Shown in pieces: positions 34,537 through 42,996 of a stretch of 47,700 nt of DNA. The DNA is from Candidatus Heimdallarchaeota archaeon (GTDB lineage Archaea; Asgardarchaeota; Heimdallarchaeia; Heimdallarchaeales; Kariarchaeaceae), in the NCBI GenBank assembly GCA_015522385.1, contig WAMJ01000265.1:1-47700 (forward strand), given 5' to 3'. Made by a program: the position numbers and the translations under genes. The first letter of the stretch is position 1, and every line of letters starts with the position of its first letter. The notes under the pieces were generated by a model that ran no database searches, was not told the origin of the DNA, and saw nothing but the letters and a program-made list of their open reading frames with translations.

Positions 34537-35805
34537 ATGGAGAATTTCACCTCCCGGATTAAGGGATTTCACAACCTCTCATTCGAGGAGAAGTTACAGA
34601 AAATCAAGGAGCTCAGGGGGCTGTCAGAAGAGGATATCGAGACCCTCAAGGCGACAAACCCTCCCTATGAGCTCTTCGACAGGATGATCGAGAACAACAT
34701 CGGGATCATGCAGATACCCATAGGGCTGGCGACGAACTTCATCGTAGACGGGAAGGAGGTACTGATCCCCATGGCTGTCGAGGAGTCGTCCGTCGTTGCA
34801 GCGGCTTCTAATCTCGCCAGAATGACGAGGGAGCATGGTGGCTTCATGACCTCGAACACGGGTTCCATCATGATTGGTCAGATCCAAGTTCTCGACCTCG
34901 ATACCCCGTACTTCGCCGCACAGAAGATCCACATGGAGAAGGAGAAGATCCTCAAGCTTGCGAATGACCAAGATCCCATACTCGTGAAGTTCGGCGGTGG
35001 TGCCGTGGATATCGAGACGAGGATCATAGACTCAGCGGTCGGTGACATGCTCATCGTCCACCTCGTCGTAAACGCCCTTGACGCCATGGGGGCGAATGCG
35101 GTCAACACCATGGCCGAGGCGGTTGCTCCACTCATTGAGGAAATTACCGGGGGCAAGGTCAGGCTTCGGATACTCTCCAACCTCGCGGACAAGAGGATCG
35201 TCAGAGCTAGTGCGGTCTTCGACAAGGAACTGCTTGGAGGTGACGACGTCGTCTGGGGGATGATCGAAGCTTGGGCATTTGCAGAGGCTGACCCCTACAG
35301 GGCGGCCACGCACAACAAGGGGATCATGAACGCCATCTCGGCAATCACGGTCGCCACCGCTAACGACTGGAGGGCCATCGAGGCTGGAGCCCACTCCTAC
35401 GCAGCACGACACGGCTACTACGGCTCCCTGACCAAGTACGAGATCGACGACGACGGCAACCTCGTCGGGACAATCGAACTCCCGCTCGCTCTCGGTATCA
35501 TCGGCGGAGCTTCGAGAATCCACCCCACTGCGCAGGTGAACCTGAAGATCATGGGGATCGAGAAGGCACAGGAGCTCGCGGCCATCGTCGCATCCGTCGG
35601 TCTTGCGCAGAATGCCGCTGCGCTCAGAGCTCTGGCATCGGAGGGCATTCAGAAGGGTCACATGAAACTCCACGCAAGGAATGTCGCTGCCCAGGCAGGC
35701 GCAAGGGGTGACGAGGTCGACAAGGTCGCTGCCCGTATGATCGAGGAGGGCAAGGTCAGGATGGATCGGGCCATCGAGATCCTCGAAGAGATCAGAAAAT
35801 CCTGA
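34537..35805 (+). CDS. mvaA: Class II hydroxymethylglutaryl-CoA reductase
   Basis: Reduces HMG-CoA to mevalonate with reduced nicotinamide cofactor, supplying isoprenoids for archaeal ether lipids. The 422-residue soluble protein has the class II arrangement. By comparison with the Pseudomonas mevalonii enzyme, the catalytic residues are E83 (PMAVEESSVVAAAS), K261 (ATHNKGIMNA), D277 and H375 (GHMKLHARN). The cofactor loop is DAMGANAVNTMAEA. Class II enzymes are bacterial; in most archaea class I is found, so transfer is likely. No membrane domain is present. AGATTAAAG at 34504-34512 is about 28 bp before the ATG. The stop lies 4 bp from the convergent uvrB stop. Confidence 0.95.
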   Translation: MENFTSRIKGFHNLSFEEKLQKIKELRGLSEEDIETLKATNPPYELFDRMIENNIGIMQIPIGLATNFIVDGKEVLIPMAVEESSVVAAASNLARMTREHGGFMTSNTGSIMIGQIQVLDLDTPYFAAQKIHMEKEKILKLANDQDPILVKFGGGAVDIETRIIDSAVGDMLIVHLVVNALDAMGANAVNTMAEAVAPLIEEITGGKVRLRILSNLADKRIVRASAVFDKELLGGDDVVWGMIEAWAFAEADPYRAATHNKGIMNAISAITVATANDWRAIEAGAHSYAARHGYYGSLTKYEIDDDGNLVGTIELPLALGIIGGASRIHPTAQVNLKIMGIEKAQELAAIVASVGLAQNAAALRALASEGIQKGHMKLHARNVAAQAGARGDEVDKVAARMIEEGKVRMDRAIEILEEIRKS

Positions 35806-35809
35806 CAGT

Positions 35810-37786
35810 TCAGTCTATCAGCATCTGACGAAGTTCCTTTATCTTGTCTCTAAGCTGCGCAGCCAGCTCGAACTCCAAGTCTTCTGCTGCCTGCTTCATG
35901 GCCAAGGTCAGCTCCTCCAGCAACAGGTTAACGTCCTCGGTCTTCATCTCATCAGAATCTTCGATTGACACGCCATACTTGCTCAGCTTGTCCTCATGAA
36001 GGATGTCGAAGACAGACTTCATGCCCCTGACAACCGTCTTCGGAGTGATCCCGTGCTCCTTGTTGTACGCTTCCTGCTTCTTCCTCCGGCGGTTCACTTC
36101 AGTCACCGCGGCCCGAATGGAGTCTGTGATCTTGTCAGCGTACAGGATGACCTCGCCCTCCACATTACGTGCAGCTCTCCCCATGATCTGAACCAGTGAC
36201 CGCCGAGAGCGAAGGAAGCCCTCCTTGTCAGCGTCGAGAATGGCGACGAGGCTGACCTCGGGAAGATCAAGACCCTCCCTGAGGAGATTGATGCCCACGA
36301 CTACATCTGCCTCTCCCCTCCTCAGCTTCTGGAGAATCTCCACCCGCTCAAGGGTATCCACGTCAGAGTGCATAGAGATGGCCTTTATCCCCGTCTCGAG
36401 AAGGTACTCCGCCAAGTCCTCTGCCATACGCTTCGTCAGCGTGGTTATCAGCGATCTCTGACCCTTGTCAATCCGCTTCTGAACCTCGATGATCACGTCA
36501 TCGATCTGGTTCGTGGTCTTCCGCAGATCGATCTTCGGCTCCAGCAGACCCGTCGGACGGATGACCTGCTCTGCCACAAACTCCGACTTCTCCAGCTCGT
36601 AATCACCGGGCGTGGCACTAAGGAAAAGCGTCTGTGGCATCCTCTTCTCGAACTCCTCGAACTTCAACGGACGGTTATCAAAGGCACTCGGGAGCCTGAA
36701 GCCGTAGTCCACAAGATTCTGCTTCCGCGAGAAGTCACCTCCATACATACCCCTGATTTGAGGAAGCGTAGCATGGCTCTCGTCGACGATCAAAAGAAAA
36801 TCATCTGGAAAGTGATCCAGAAGCGTGAACGGAGGCTCACCCGGCGCACGACCGTCGAAGTGACGGGAATAGTTCTCAATGCCCTTGCAGTGACCGAACT
36901 CCTGAAGCTGCTCGATGTCGTAATTTGTCCGCTGCAGAAGACGCTCAGCCTCCAGCATCTTCCCACGAGTGACTAACTCATGATGACGCTCTGCAAGCTC
37001 CTTCCGAATGCTCTCAATACCACGCTCACGAACCTCATCCAACGTCAAGTACTGGTTACCAGGGAAGATCGCAACCCTGTCAACCGTCCTTAAACGCTTC
37101 CCAGAAACAGGATCCTTGATCGAGATCCTCTCGACCTCGTCCCCGAAGAACTCAATCTGGATCGTCTCATCTTGGTAAATCGGGTAGATCTCCACAAAGT
37201 CACCCTTGGATCTAAACGTCCGAGGTCTAAGCTCGTACTCGTTCCGCGTGTACAGGATGTCAACCAGATTACGCATGAACTTCTGGCGATCTAACTCCAT
37301 GCCAACCTCAACCTTGATCACCATCTGACGATAGATCTCAGGAAGACCAACTCCATAGATACACGAGACAGAAGCTATAACAATGACGTCTCGACGCTCT
37401 GCAAGTGAACGCGTCGTAGAGTTCCTCAGCTTCTCAATCTCGTCGTTGATGCTGAAGTCCTTGTCGATGTACAGATCACGAGTCGGGATGTACGACTCAG
37501 GTTGGTAGTAGTCATAGAACGAGACAAAGTACTCCACCGCGGCAGTCGGGAAGAACTCCTTGAACTCAGCGTAGAGCTGAGCGGCCAGTGTCTTGTTGTG
37601 AGCGATGACAAGGGCCGGTCTGTCGAGTCTCTCGATGACCTTGCTTGCAGTGAACGTCTTTCCCGATCCTGTCACGCCAAGGAGAGTCTGGAACTTTCTT
37701 CCCTTAACGAATCCGGTGGCCAGCTCCTCGATAGCCTGTATTTGATCTCCCATGGGCTCGTACGGTGCATGTACCTCAAGCGTCAC
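35810..37786 (-). CDS. uvrB: UvrABC excinuclease subunit B
   Basis: DNA-damage recognition helicase subunit of nucleotide excision repair. All landmarks of the 658-residue UvrB are visible: Walker A GVTGSGKT, the beta-hairpin region YFVSFYDYYQPESYIP, helicase motifs VDESHATLPQ, LFLSATPGDYE, VGINLLREGLDLPEV and QIMGRAARN, and the C-terminal UVR coiled-coil helix (LEFELAAQLRDKIKELR). UvrABC is bacterial in origin and found only in part of the archaea. No uvrA or uvrC is in the window. A GTG start fits the TATA element 26 bp before it. Confidence 0.97.
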   Translation of the reverse strand: MTLEVHAPYEPMGDQIQAIEELATGFVKGRKFQTLLGVTGSGKTFTASKVIERLDRPALVIAHNKTLAAQLYAEFKEFFPTAAVEYFVSFYDYYQPESYIPTRDLYIDKDFSINDEIEKLRNSTTRSLAERRDVIVIASVSCIYGVGLPEIYRQMVIKVEVGMELDRQKFMRNLVDILYTRNEYELRPRTFRSKGDFVEIYPIYQDETIQIEFFGDEVERISIKDPVSGKRLRTVDRVAIFPGNQYLTLDEVRERGIESIRKELAERHHELVTRGKMLEAERLLQRTNYDIEQLQEFGHCKGIENYSRHFDGRAPGEPPFTLLDHFPDDFLLIVDESHATLPQIRGMYGGDFSRKQNLVDYGFRLPSAFDNRPLKFEEFEKRMPQTLFLSATPGDYELEKSEFVAEQVIRPTGLLEPKIDLRKTTNQIDDVIIEVQKRIDKGQRSLITTLTKRMAEDLAEYLLETGIKAISMHSDVDTLERVEILQKLRRGEADVVVGINLLREGLDLPEVSLVAILDADKEGFLRSRRSLVQIMGRAARNVEGEVILYADKITDSIRAAVTEVNRRRKKQEAYNKEHGITPKTVVRGMKSVFDILHEDKLSKYGVSIEDSDEMKTEDVNLLLEELTLAMKQAAEDLEFELAAQLRDKIKELRQMLID

Positions 37787-37805
37787 ACTGTGATATGAGC
37801 TGTGT

Positions 37806-37818
37806 CTTTAATAAATTC
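37806..37818 (-). promoter_or_regulatory. TATA box of uvrB
   Basis: Minus strand GAATTTATTAAAG is centred 26 bp before the GTG at 37786, so uvrB is predicted to be leaderless. No damage-response operator is evident. Confidence 0.5.
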
Positions 37819-37849
37819 AGTGGAGCAGGTTGCAAGTGATAGGGGTGAA

Positions 37850-38020
37850 GTGGTTTTGACTATTAGAATGTGGTCCGGATCCGACGGAGAGGGTTATAAT
37901 TTCCAATTACAGATTATTCATGGATGTAATTCTTCTTATACACTGGTACAGCTAATCGATATGGATGGAGGTTTCTTCTATCAGAATATCAAGATTAAGA
38001 CGAGGTCATACTCGCCATGA
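37850..38020 (+). CDS. Possible small strand-rich protein
   Basis: A frame open from a GTG at 37802 to a TGA at 38020. The best segment is VVLTIRMWSGSDGEGYNF, continuing with alternating hydrophobic residues up to GGFFYQNIKIKTRSYSP, which looks like a beta-sheet fragment. Start candidates are GTG 37850 or ATG 37868. It could be a short gene, a decayed fragment, or chance. It lies just before the small membrane gene at 38064, and its last bases run into the TATA region of that gene. Confidence 0.3.
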   Translation: MVLTIRMWSGSDGEGYNFQLQIIHGCNSSYTLVQLIDMDGGFFYQNIKIKTRSYSP

Positions 38021-38063
38021 AATAGTTTGATATATCTTCCTGTTTTGGCTATTTTATTCCGTC

Positions 38064-38243
38064 GTGCCAAAGCTTGAGGATAATATCTCGCCCATTCTAA
38101 TTGGCCTGAATTTATACTCAGGGTTCATGCTCAATCTGATTGTTTTCCTCATTTCATTTATTATCCATATCTCGTTTAGCCTCTTGATCTCAAAGAAGGT
38201 TGACGAAGATGATTCGCCCACGGGAGCAGAGGAGAACAACTGA
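38064..38243 (+). CDS. Small single-pass membrane protein (59 aa)
   Basis: A 59-residue frame with GTG start: a polar start (MPKLEDNISPILIG), one long hydrophobic helix (GFMLNLIVFLISFIIHI, extended by SFSLLI), then KKVDEDDSPTGAEENN, an acidic tail. Positive residues follow the helix, which suggests the tail is cytosolic. A TATA-like TTTGATATATC at 38026-38036 lies about 33 bp upstream, consistent with an almost leaderless start. It is short and unnamed, but helix plus charged tail plus promoter make it more likely real than chance. 38244-38432, after it, shows nothing recognisable. Confidence 0.5.
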   Translation: MPKLEDNISPILIGLNLYSGFMLNLIVFLISFIIHISFSLLISKKVDEDDSPTGAEENN

Positions 38244-38432
38244 CCACATAGCTGCGATAGACTCCTGACCTGTAGGTACCATCCTGTGCCGAGCGAGCAA
38301 GAACCCTCAGGTTGGTGCTGTGGATGCTGCTCTAATGCATGCAGTATACAGTACAATTGCACTGAAGACCAAACATCAGGTGGGCTGCTCGGTTGATAGT
38401 AAAATCAGTTGGTTATGGAGTGGGGGAATGCC

Positions 38433-38855
38433 TCACTCCTCAAGGGGAACCAACTCGAACTTGTTCTGATAGTAGGACTCGAGGTTGTCGATCTTAGCGA
38501 TGGTTCTGTTGTACCAGTTGTCGACCCTCTGTTTTACGAGTTGTTTGATCTCTCCGAGTGGTCTGGTGGAGTAGGTATAGTGGAACCCAGTCCTGTCCTC
38601 GATGGACACCTTCTTCCTGTCGATGAGTCCGAGGTCAGAGAGGTGTCGTAGTGCCTTGTTGATGAGTCCGATATTCTTCCTTTTCAGTCTCTCCTTGAGG
38701 TACTGAGAGGTTGGGTTATTAAGGATGAGGATCTCCTCGAATAGCTGGTATTCAAGTATTGAGAGTCCGTAGATGAATCTGATGAGCTTTCCGAGTTCGA
38801 AGTCGGTTTCGAAGTACTCCCCTGTCCTTGAGAATTCCACAAGCTCAGAAATCAT
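38433..38855 (-). CDS. Winged-helix DNA-binding protein (TrmB/MarR-like)
   Basis: A 140-residue protein. Residues 28-100 fold as a winged helix: IYGLSILEYQLFEEILIL, then PTSQYLKERLKRKNIGLINKA as the recognition region, then HLSDLGLIDRKKVSIEDR as the wing. It ends with a long helix (KQLVKQRVDNWYNRTIAKID) of the kind used for dimerisation. The specific target is unknown. It diverges from the secreted-protein gene at 38955, which may be regulated by it. No effector domain is present. Confidence 0.75.
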   Translation of the reverse strand: MISELVEFSRTGEYFETDFELGKLIRFIYGLSILEYQLFEEILILNNPTSQYLKERLKRKNIGLINKALRHLSDLGLIDRKKVSIEDRTGFHYTYSTRPLGEIKQLVKQRVDNWYNRTIAKIDNLESYYQNKFELVPLEE

Positions 38856-38954
38856 TCTGCTCCCATAAATATCTTACACTCTGGGATCATTTTAATTGAA
38901 AATTACAGTGGCACAACTGACAATTCCTTATAGTGGGATTTTTGAGATTATATT

Positions 38955-39692
38955 GTGAGACGACTGCTGGTCATCCTGACCGTTTTCTTCCTCCTCTCGA
39001 ACGCGCCTGTGAGTTCCGAGGTTACACCTCCTGTGATAGACGGTGACATCACCGACCCCGTTTGGAGCACCGCGGACTCCTACCAAGTGCCGATGCAGAA
39101 CCAGATCACCGTTGACTTCCGGATCTTTGTAGACAAAGTGAACATGTACTTTCTCGCGATCATCCCGCATGATGGCCCGAACGATGTGATCTCATTGGAC
39201 ACGACGCAACCTCACGACTATTTTGGACTGGAGTTCGACAACAACGGTGACAATGTTATCCACGGAACTGAGAGTAGTCCTGACGATATGGTTCTGGTCA
39301 ACTACTTCCAAGAGGGAGCACAGGACTTCCTGACGCAGAGGTTCCAAGTGATCAATGATACAGAGTTCGGTGGTAGGGAGGATTCGGTTGGAGTGGCGTC
39401 CACCGACGGCAGTAATCTTATCTTCGAGTTCTCCAAACCTCTCGATTCTGGGGACAGCTTGGGTGCTGACGTCTCGCTCTCTCCCAACGACTCCATCTCC
39501 ATAATGCTGGCGTTCTGGGACGACCGTCCTGTGCACGACGCCAATGTGTTTGTCAACAAGCCAGTCGATGGTTCGGTCTTCCTGAAGTTCCAGCTCAGGG
39601 GTGATCCACTGGAGAACGTTTTCATGGGTGGGATATCCATGATCGGGATGCTGGTCTCCTTCCTCTTAGTTCACAGGAAGTTTTACGCCTAA
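38955..39692 (+). CDS. Secreted, membrane-anchored CBM9/DOMON-like protein
   Basis: A 245-residue protein with a cleavable-type N-terminal signal (RRLLVILTVFFLLSNAPVSS) and a C-terminal hydrophobic helix (FMGGISMIGMLVSFLLVH) followed by RKFYA, so the body is outside the cell. The extracellular domain opens with PPVIDGDITDPVW, and continues with strands such as FRIFVDKVNMYFLAII and FGLEFDNNGDN, a pattern typical of CBM9/DOMON-like beta sandwiches that bind sugars or heme. No heme ligand can be assigned. A GTG start lies 25 bp after a TATA-like CCTTATAG (38926-38933). It leads a run of four + strand genes. Confidence 0.75.
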   Translation: MRRLLVILTVFFLLSNAPVSSEVTPPVIDGDITDPVWSTADSYQVPMQNQITVDFRIFVDKVNMYFLAIIPHDGPNDVISLDTTQPHDYFGLEFDNNGDNVIHGTESSPDDMVLVNYFQEGAQDFLTQRFQVINDTEFGGREDSVGVASTDGSNLIFEFSKPLDSGDSLGADVSLSPNDSISIMLAFWDDRPVHDANVFVNKPVDGSVFLKFQLRGDPLENVFMGGISMIGMLVSFLLVHRKFYA

Positions 39693-39745
39693 GACACTCT
39701 TCTTAAACAAGTTTCTTATTCTCATCTGGCCAATTAGGTCTGAGA

Positions 39746-42547
39746 TTGTTGAACCCTAGCAACCCAATTATTGAAGAGGATGGATCGGTGCTATCAGACC
39801 AGATCAAGCTTCTCTCTGACATCCTCAATGAGGTGCTGATCGAGCAGTCAGGAAGGTCTCTCTTTCAGTTGGAGGAGACGATCCGTCTCCTCACGAAGAG
39901 CTACCGGGAGAGCAGTGACACGCAGATTGCCATGGACGATCTCCGGACTGTTGTGGGGACCCTCTCTCACCGAGAGAAGATGATCATGGTCAAGGTGTTC
40001 TCCATCTTCTTCCGCCTCGTCTTGGTCCTCGAAGAGCGCTACATCACCCGAGCCATTGAGGAGGGAAGGAGGGCGAGCTCCATGGACAGCCTCCAGTCCG
40101 CTGTTCAGTACGGGAAGAAGCTAGGGCTCAGGGCGACGGATGTGATCAGCCTGCTGGACCTGAACTCCATCAAGCTGGTCTTCACCGACCATCCTACCGG
40201 TGGTGTTCAGGATCTTCTGGAGAATAATCTCAGGGCTATATACTCCTACATGCAGTTGCTGGACAACCCTGTGCTCAATGAGCTCACTCGGCAGAAGTAC
40301 ATCTCCAAGATCAAGTACCATATCACCCTTCTCTGGCAGTCTACCACTCAGGGTGACCGACAGAATAGGGTGGATGAGAAGGTCAGGTCTCTGCTCTACT
40401 TCTTCGACTCATCTATCGTGGAGGCCATCTCCAACATCCTTGACAACATGTCCCGGGTGATCAGCCATGTCTATTCTGACGAGATCGAGACCACGGGGAA
40501 GATCGACTACAGGGTGCCATCGTTCATCAGTGTAGGTTCGAACGTTGGGGGTGATCTCCGGATGCTCTCCGATCCGTCCGAGTCCTACGACACGATCATC
40601 TTGCAGAAGCAGCAATGCCTTCGGATCTACCTGCAGAAGGTGGATCTGCTCATCACCCAGCTCTCGAATTCTTCCGAGGTGATAGGCGTATCGAGGGAGT
40701 TGGAGAAGGGGCTGGAAGCGGATGCCAAGCTCTTCCCTGAGTTGGCCTACAGGATACAGACTAGGCACAGATCGAGACCGTACCGTCAGAAGCTTGAGTT
40801 TGTCCGGGCCAAGTTGCTGAATACGCTCTCCGTGCTTGAGGTAGACAACGACGAGCTGGTCTACGAGCAACGGGGAAGGGAGAAGGAGGGTCCTATCTAC
40901 TACCGGTCGATCGACCTGCTCCGCGACCTGCGACAGATCCAGAACTCCCTGAAACGTCACAAGGCGAAGATCATCTCCAATGGACCTCTCCGTGATCTGA
41001 TCAATCTGATCAAGATCTTCGGATTCCACCTCGCCAGTATAGATTTCATACAGGACGCCTCACTCGTCTTCAAGGTCCTCAACGAGATCTTTGCGATCAC
41101 GGGCATGGGTGATCTCGACCAGATGACCTTGGCCCAGAGGATGAATGTCCTCAGGGAAGAGCTGGAGTCGCAGAGACCACTGGGCATCCTCAACCATATT
41201 GACAAGCTCAGCCCCGAGAGCTTCTCGTTCATCGAGTCCTTGCTGATCATCAAGGACATTGTGGAAAAGATCTCTCCCCGAGCAGTGGGGAGCTTTATCC
41301 TTGACAACTGCAACGACGAGTCTCAGGTGATCGGGCTCCTGCTCATCAGCAAGGAGCTCAACCTCTCCGTTCTGGGTGAGCAGTCCTCGATCGACATCGT
41401 TCCCCGGTTCAGCGAGTACAGCACGTTGATTAATGGGTCTCGTTTCTTCAAGAGCCTGTTCATGAACCCGAACTACATGACCCATCTACAGAACAGGGGC
41501 TATATTCAGGAGATCTACCTTGACTTCACCAACTATGTCAAGAGACTGGGATTCTTCTCTGCCCACCTTGAAATTTTCAAGATCAAGCGTGATCTGATAG
41601 AGCTTTTCGGCAGGTTCAAGATACGGCCTAGGTTCTTCCTCGGGAGGGGAGGAGCTGTGTCCCGTGGGTTCAAGGCATCGCAGTTGGGGCTGATGGCACA
41701 GCCGATTGGATCGATGGGGAACATCAAGATTGAGGAGAATGGTGAGATCATGTCCTCGCTCTTCGCCAACCCAGAACTCACATCGCTGAATCTCGAGCTG
41801 GTGGCTAATGGGTTGTTGGTTCACACAATCAACGACAAGTTCATGCTGGGTATGAAGAACCCATCGATGGCGAGCCCGAGGTACACCGAGGTACTGGAAA
41901 AACTGGCCAAGCGTAATCGTGAGGTCTATACAGAGGCTTGCAGGTCACCTATGATCCGCGAGCTATTCCGCCACTCAACGCCGTCAGATCTTCTGGCTCA
42001 TATCATGGGGGTGGAGAACGATTTTACCGACTTTCCCTGCAACATCGACGACCGGGTATGGATACATTCGTGGAACCAGAGCCGCAACATCTTCCCCATG
42101 TACTTCGGGGTCGGAACCGCACTCTCTGAGCACATCGAAGAGACGGGGATCTCGATCCTAGCTGAGATGTATCAGAACTGGCCGTTCTTCCGCTCTCTCA
42201 TTAACTACTTGCAGATGGTGCTAACCAAGATGGACTTCAAGTTGATGGACGTCTACCACAGTCTCTGCCACATGGAGGAAGAGTCGAAGGAACTGCTTGA
42301 TACCATGCGTCACGAGTACTTGCGAACCAAGAAGGCAGTCCTACGCATAACCGGGCAGGAAGTGCTGATGGAGGGTGATCCAGCAATCCGCGAGGCAATC
42401 CTCCGAAGGCTCCCACATCTTGACTCGATCGGTATTCTCCAAGTCTCCCTCCTGAAGGACTGGAGGGCTACTGGCGACCCGAAGTATCTAAAGGGTTTAA
42501 TTCCCACGGTCAACGCGATTATTGCCGGTCTCAAAAACACCGGGTGA
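39746..42547 (+). CDS. PEP-carboxylase homologue with disrupted active site
   Basis: A 933-residue protein alignable with bacterial phosphoenolpyruvate carboxylase over its whole length. Retained are the catalytic His (H149 in FTDHPTGG), the loop FLGRGGAVSRG (631-641) with both arginines, GSMGNIKIEENGEI, and the end motif DRVWIHSWNQSRNIFPMYFG with VGTAL. Lost relative to the E. coli enzyme are the PEP-binding arginine of IDIRQ (here IDFIQ, I435), the GNRDGNP block (here GSNVGGD), the aspartate of YSDSxKD (here FTNYVKR) and the SRPxKR motif. Carboxylation by the normal mechanism is therefore doubtful; it could be a scaffold or have another ligand. TTG start at 39746 with a TATA-like GTTTCTTATT 27 bp before it. 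Coupled to a membrane gene 4 bp downstream. Confidence 0.85.
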   Translation: MLNPSNPIIEEDGSVLSDQIKLLSDILNEVLIEQSGRSLFQLEETIRLLTKSYRESSDTQIAMDDLRTVVGTLSHREKMIMVKVFSIFFRLVLVLEERYITRAIEEGRRASSMDSLQSAVQYGKKLGLRATDVISLLDLNSIKLVFTDHPTGGVQDLLENNLRAIYSYMQLLDNPVLNELTRQKYISKIKYHITLLWQSTTQGDRQNRVDEKVRSLLYFFDSSIVEAISNILDNMSRVISHVYSDEIETTGKIDYRVPSFISVGSNVGGDLRMLSDPSESYDTIILQKQQCLRIYLQKVDLLITQLSNSSEVIGVSRELEKGLEADAKLFPELAYRIQTRHRSRPYRQKLEFVRAKLLNTLSVLEVDNDELVYEQRGREKEGPIYYRSIDLLRDLRQIQNSLKRHKAKIISNGPLRDLINLIKIFGFHLASIDFIQDASLVFKVLNEIFAITGMGDLDQMTLAQRMNVLREELESQRPLGILNHIDKLSPESFSFIESLLIIKDIVEKISPRAVGSFILDNCNDESQVIGLLLISKELNLSVLGEQSSIDIVPRFSEYSTLINGSRFFKSLFMNPNYMTHLQNRGYIQEIYLDFTNYVKRLGFFSAHLEIFKIKRDLIELFGRFKIRPRFFLGRGGAVSRGFKASQLGLMAQPIGSMGNIKIEENGEIMSSLFANPELTSLNLELVANGLLVHTINDKFMLGMKNPSMASPRYTEVLEKLAKRNREVYTEACRSPMIRELFRHSTPSDLLAHIMGVENDFTDFPCNIDDRVWIHSWNQSRNIFPMYFGVGTALSEHIEETGISILAEMYQNWPFFRSLINYLQMVLTKMDFKLMDVYHSLCHMEEESKELLDTMRHEYLRTKKAVLRITGQEVLMEGDPAIREAILRRLPHLDSIGILQVSLLKDWRATGDPKYLKGLIPTVNAIIAGLKNTG

Positions 42548-42551
42548 TACT

Positions 42552-42959
42552 ATGGAGTTTGTCGATCTCTCACGTGCGAACAAGATGTTCCTACTGCTTC
42601 TTTTCCTTCAGATCTGGGGAGCTGGGCTCACACTCGGGTTCATTATGCTCAAGGGCTTGAGTGGGCTTGATCCCTTTGCATTCACACTCTTTCTCATCGT
42701 CTTGATAGGTTCGGTGGTCACCTTCTTCGCCATCTTCAATGACTATCCCCCGTTCCACCTGCTCATCTACCCTGCGGCGATCTCGAATCTGATCATCTCA
42801 CTCTTTGGGACAATAGACTACATCAATCTCGTCATCTCCGTGCTTTTGCTCTACTTCCAGATCCGGTTTCCTATCGAGGTGAAGGAGAGGTCGTACCGGT
42901 CTCCGAGGGTGACGGAGAGAAGGGTTAGGAAGACCCGTAAAACCAAGAGTAGGAAGTAG
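42552..42959 (+). CDS. Four-helix membrane protein with basic tail
   Basis: A 135-residue integral membrane protein with four hydrophobic segments: MFLLLLFLQIWGAGLTLGF, FAFTLFLIVLIGSVVTFFAI, LIYPAAISNLIISLFGTI and YINLVISVLLLYFQI. It ends with a strongly basic cytosolic tail (RVTERRVRKTRKTKSRK). No family recognised. The ATG at 42552 is 4 bp after the stop of the PEPC-like gene, so the two are likely translated from one mRNA and may work together at the membrane. An upstream in-frame ATG at 42522 would overlap the previous gene and is less likely. Confidence 0.7.
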   Translation: MEFVDLSRANKMFLLLLFLQIWGAGLTLGFIMLKGLSGLDPFAFTLFLIVLIGSVVTFFAIFNDYPPFHLLIYPAAISNLIISLFGTIDYINLVISVLLLYFQIRFPIEVKERSYRSPRVTERRVRKTRKTKSRK

Positions 42960-42996
42960 TCCTAATCCTCATAAACTCAGGAGTATACCCTTAACT

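Noticed and set aside
35032..35673. A 213-codon minus-strand frame
   Set aside because: Antisense to the HMG-CoA reductase gene, no plausible domain.
36368..36976. A 202-codon + strand frame
   Set aside because: Antisense to the helicase core of uvrB, composition dominated by Leu/Arg, no promoter or family match.
38054..38362. A 102-codon minus-strand frame
   Set aside because: It overlaps the better-supported 59-residue membrane protein; the sequence is cysteine/serine-rich without helix or domain pattern.
38244..38432. Possible RNA gene in the gap before the winged-helix gene
   Set aside because: Moderately GC-rich but no tRNA arms, no C/D or K-turn motifs and no consistent stems were found on either strand.
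40409..41029. A 206-codon minus-strand frame
   Set aside because: Antisense to the PEPC-like gene, whose frame is supported by motifs across its length.
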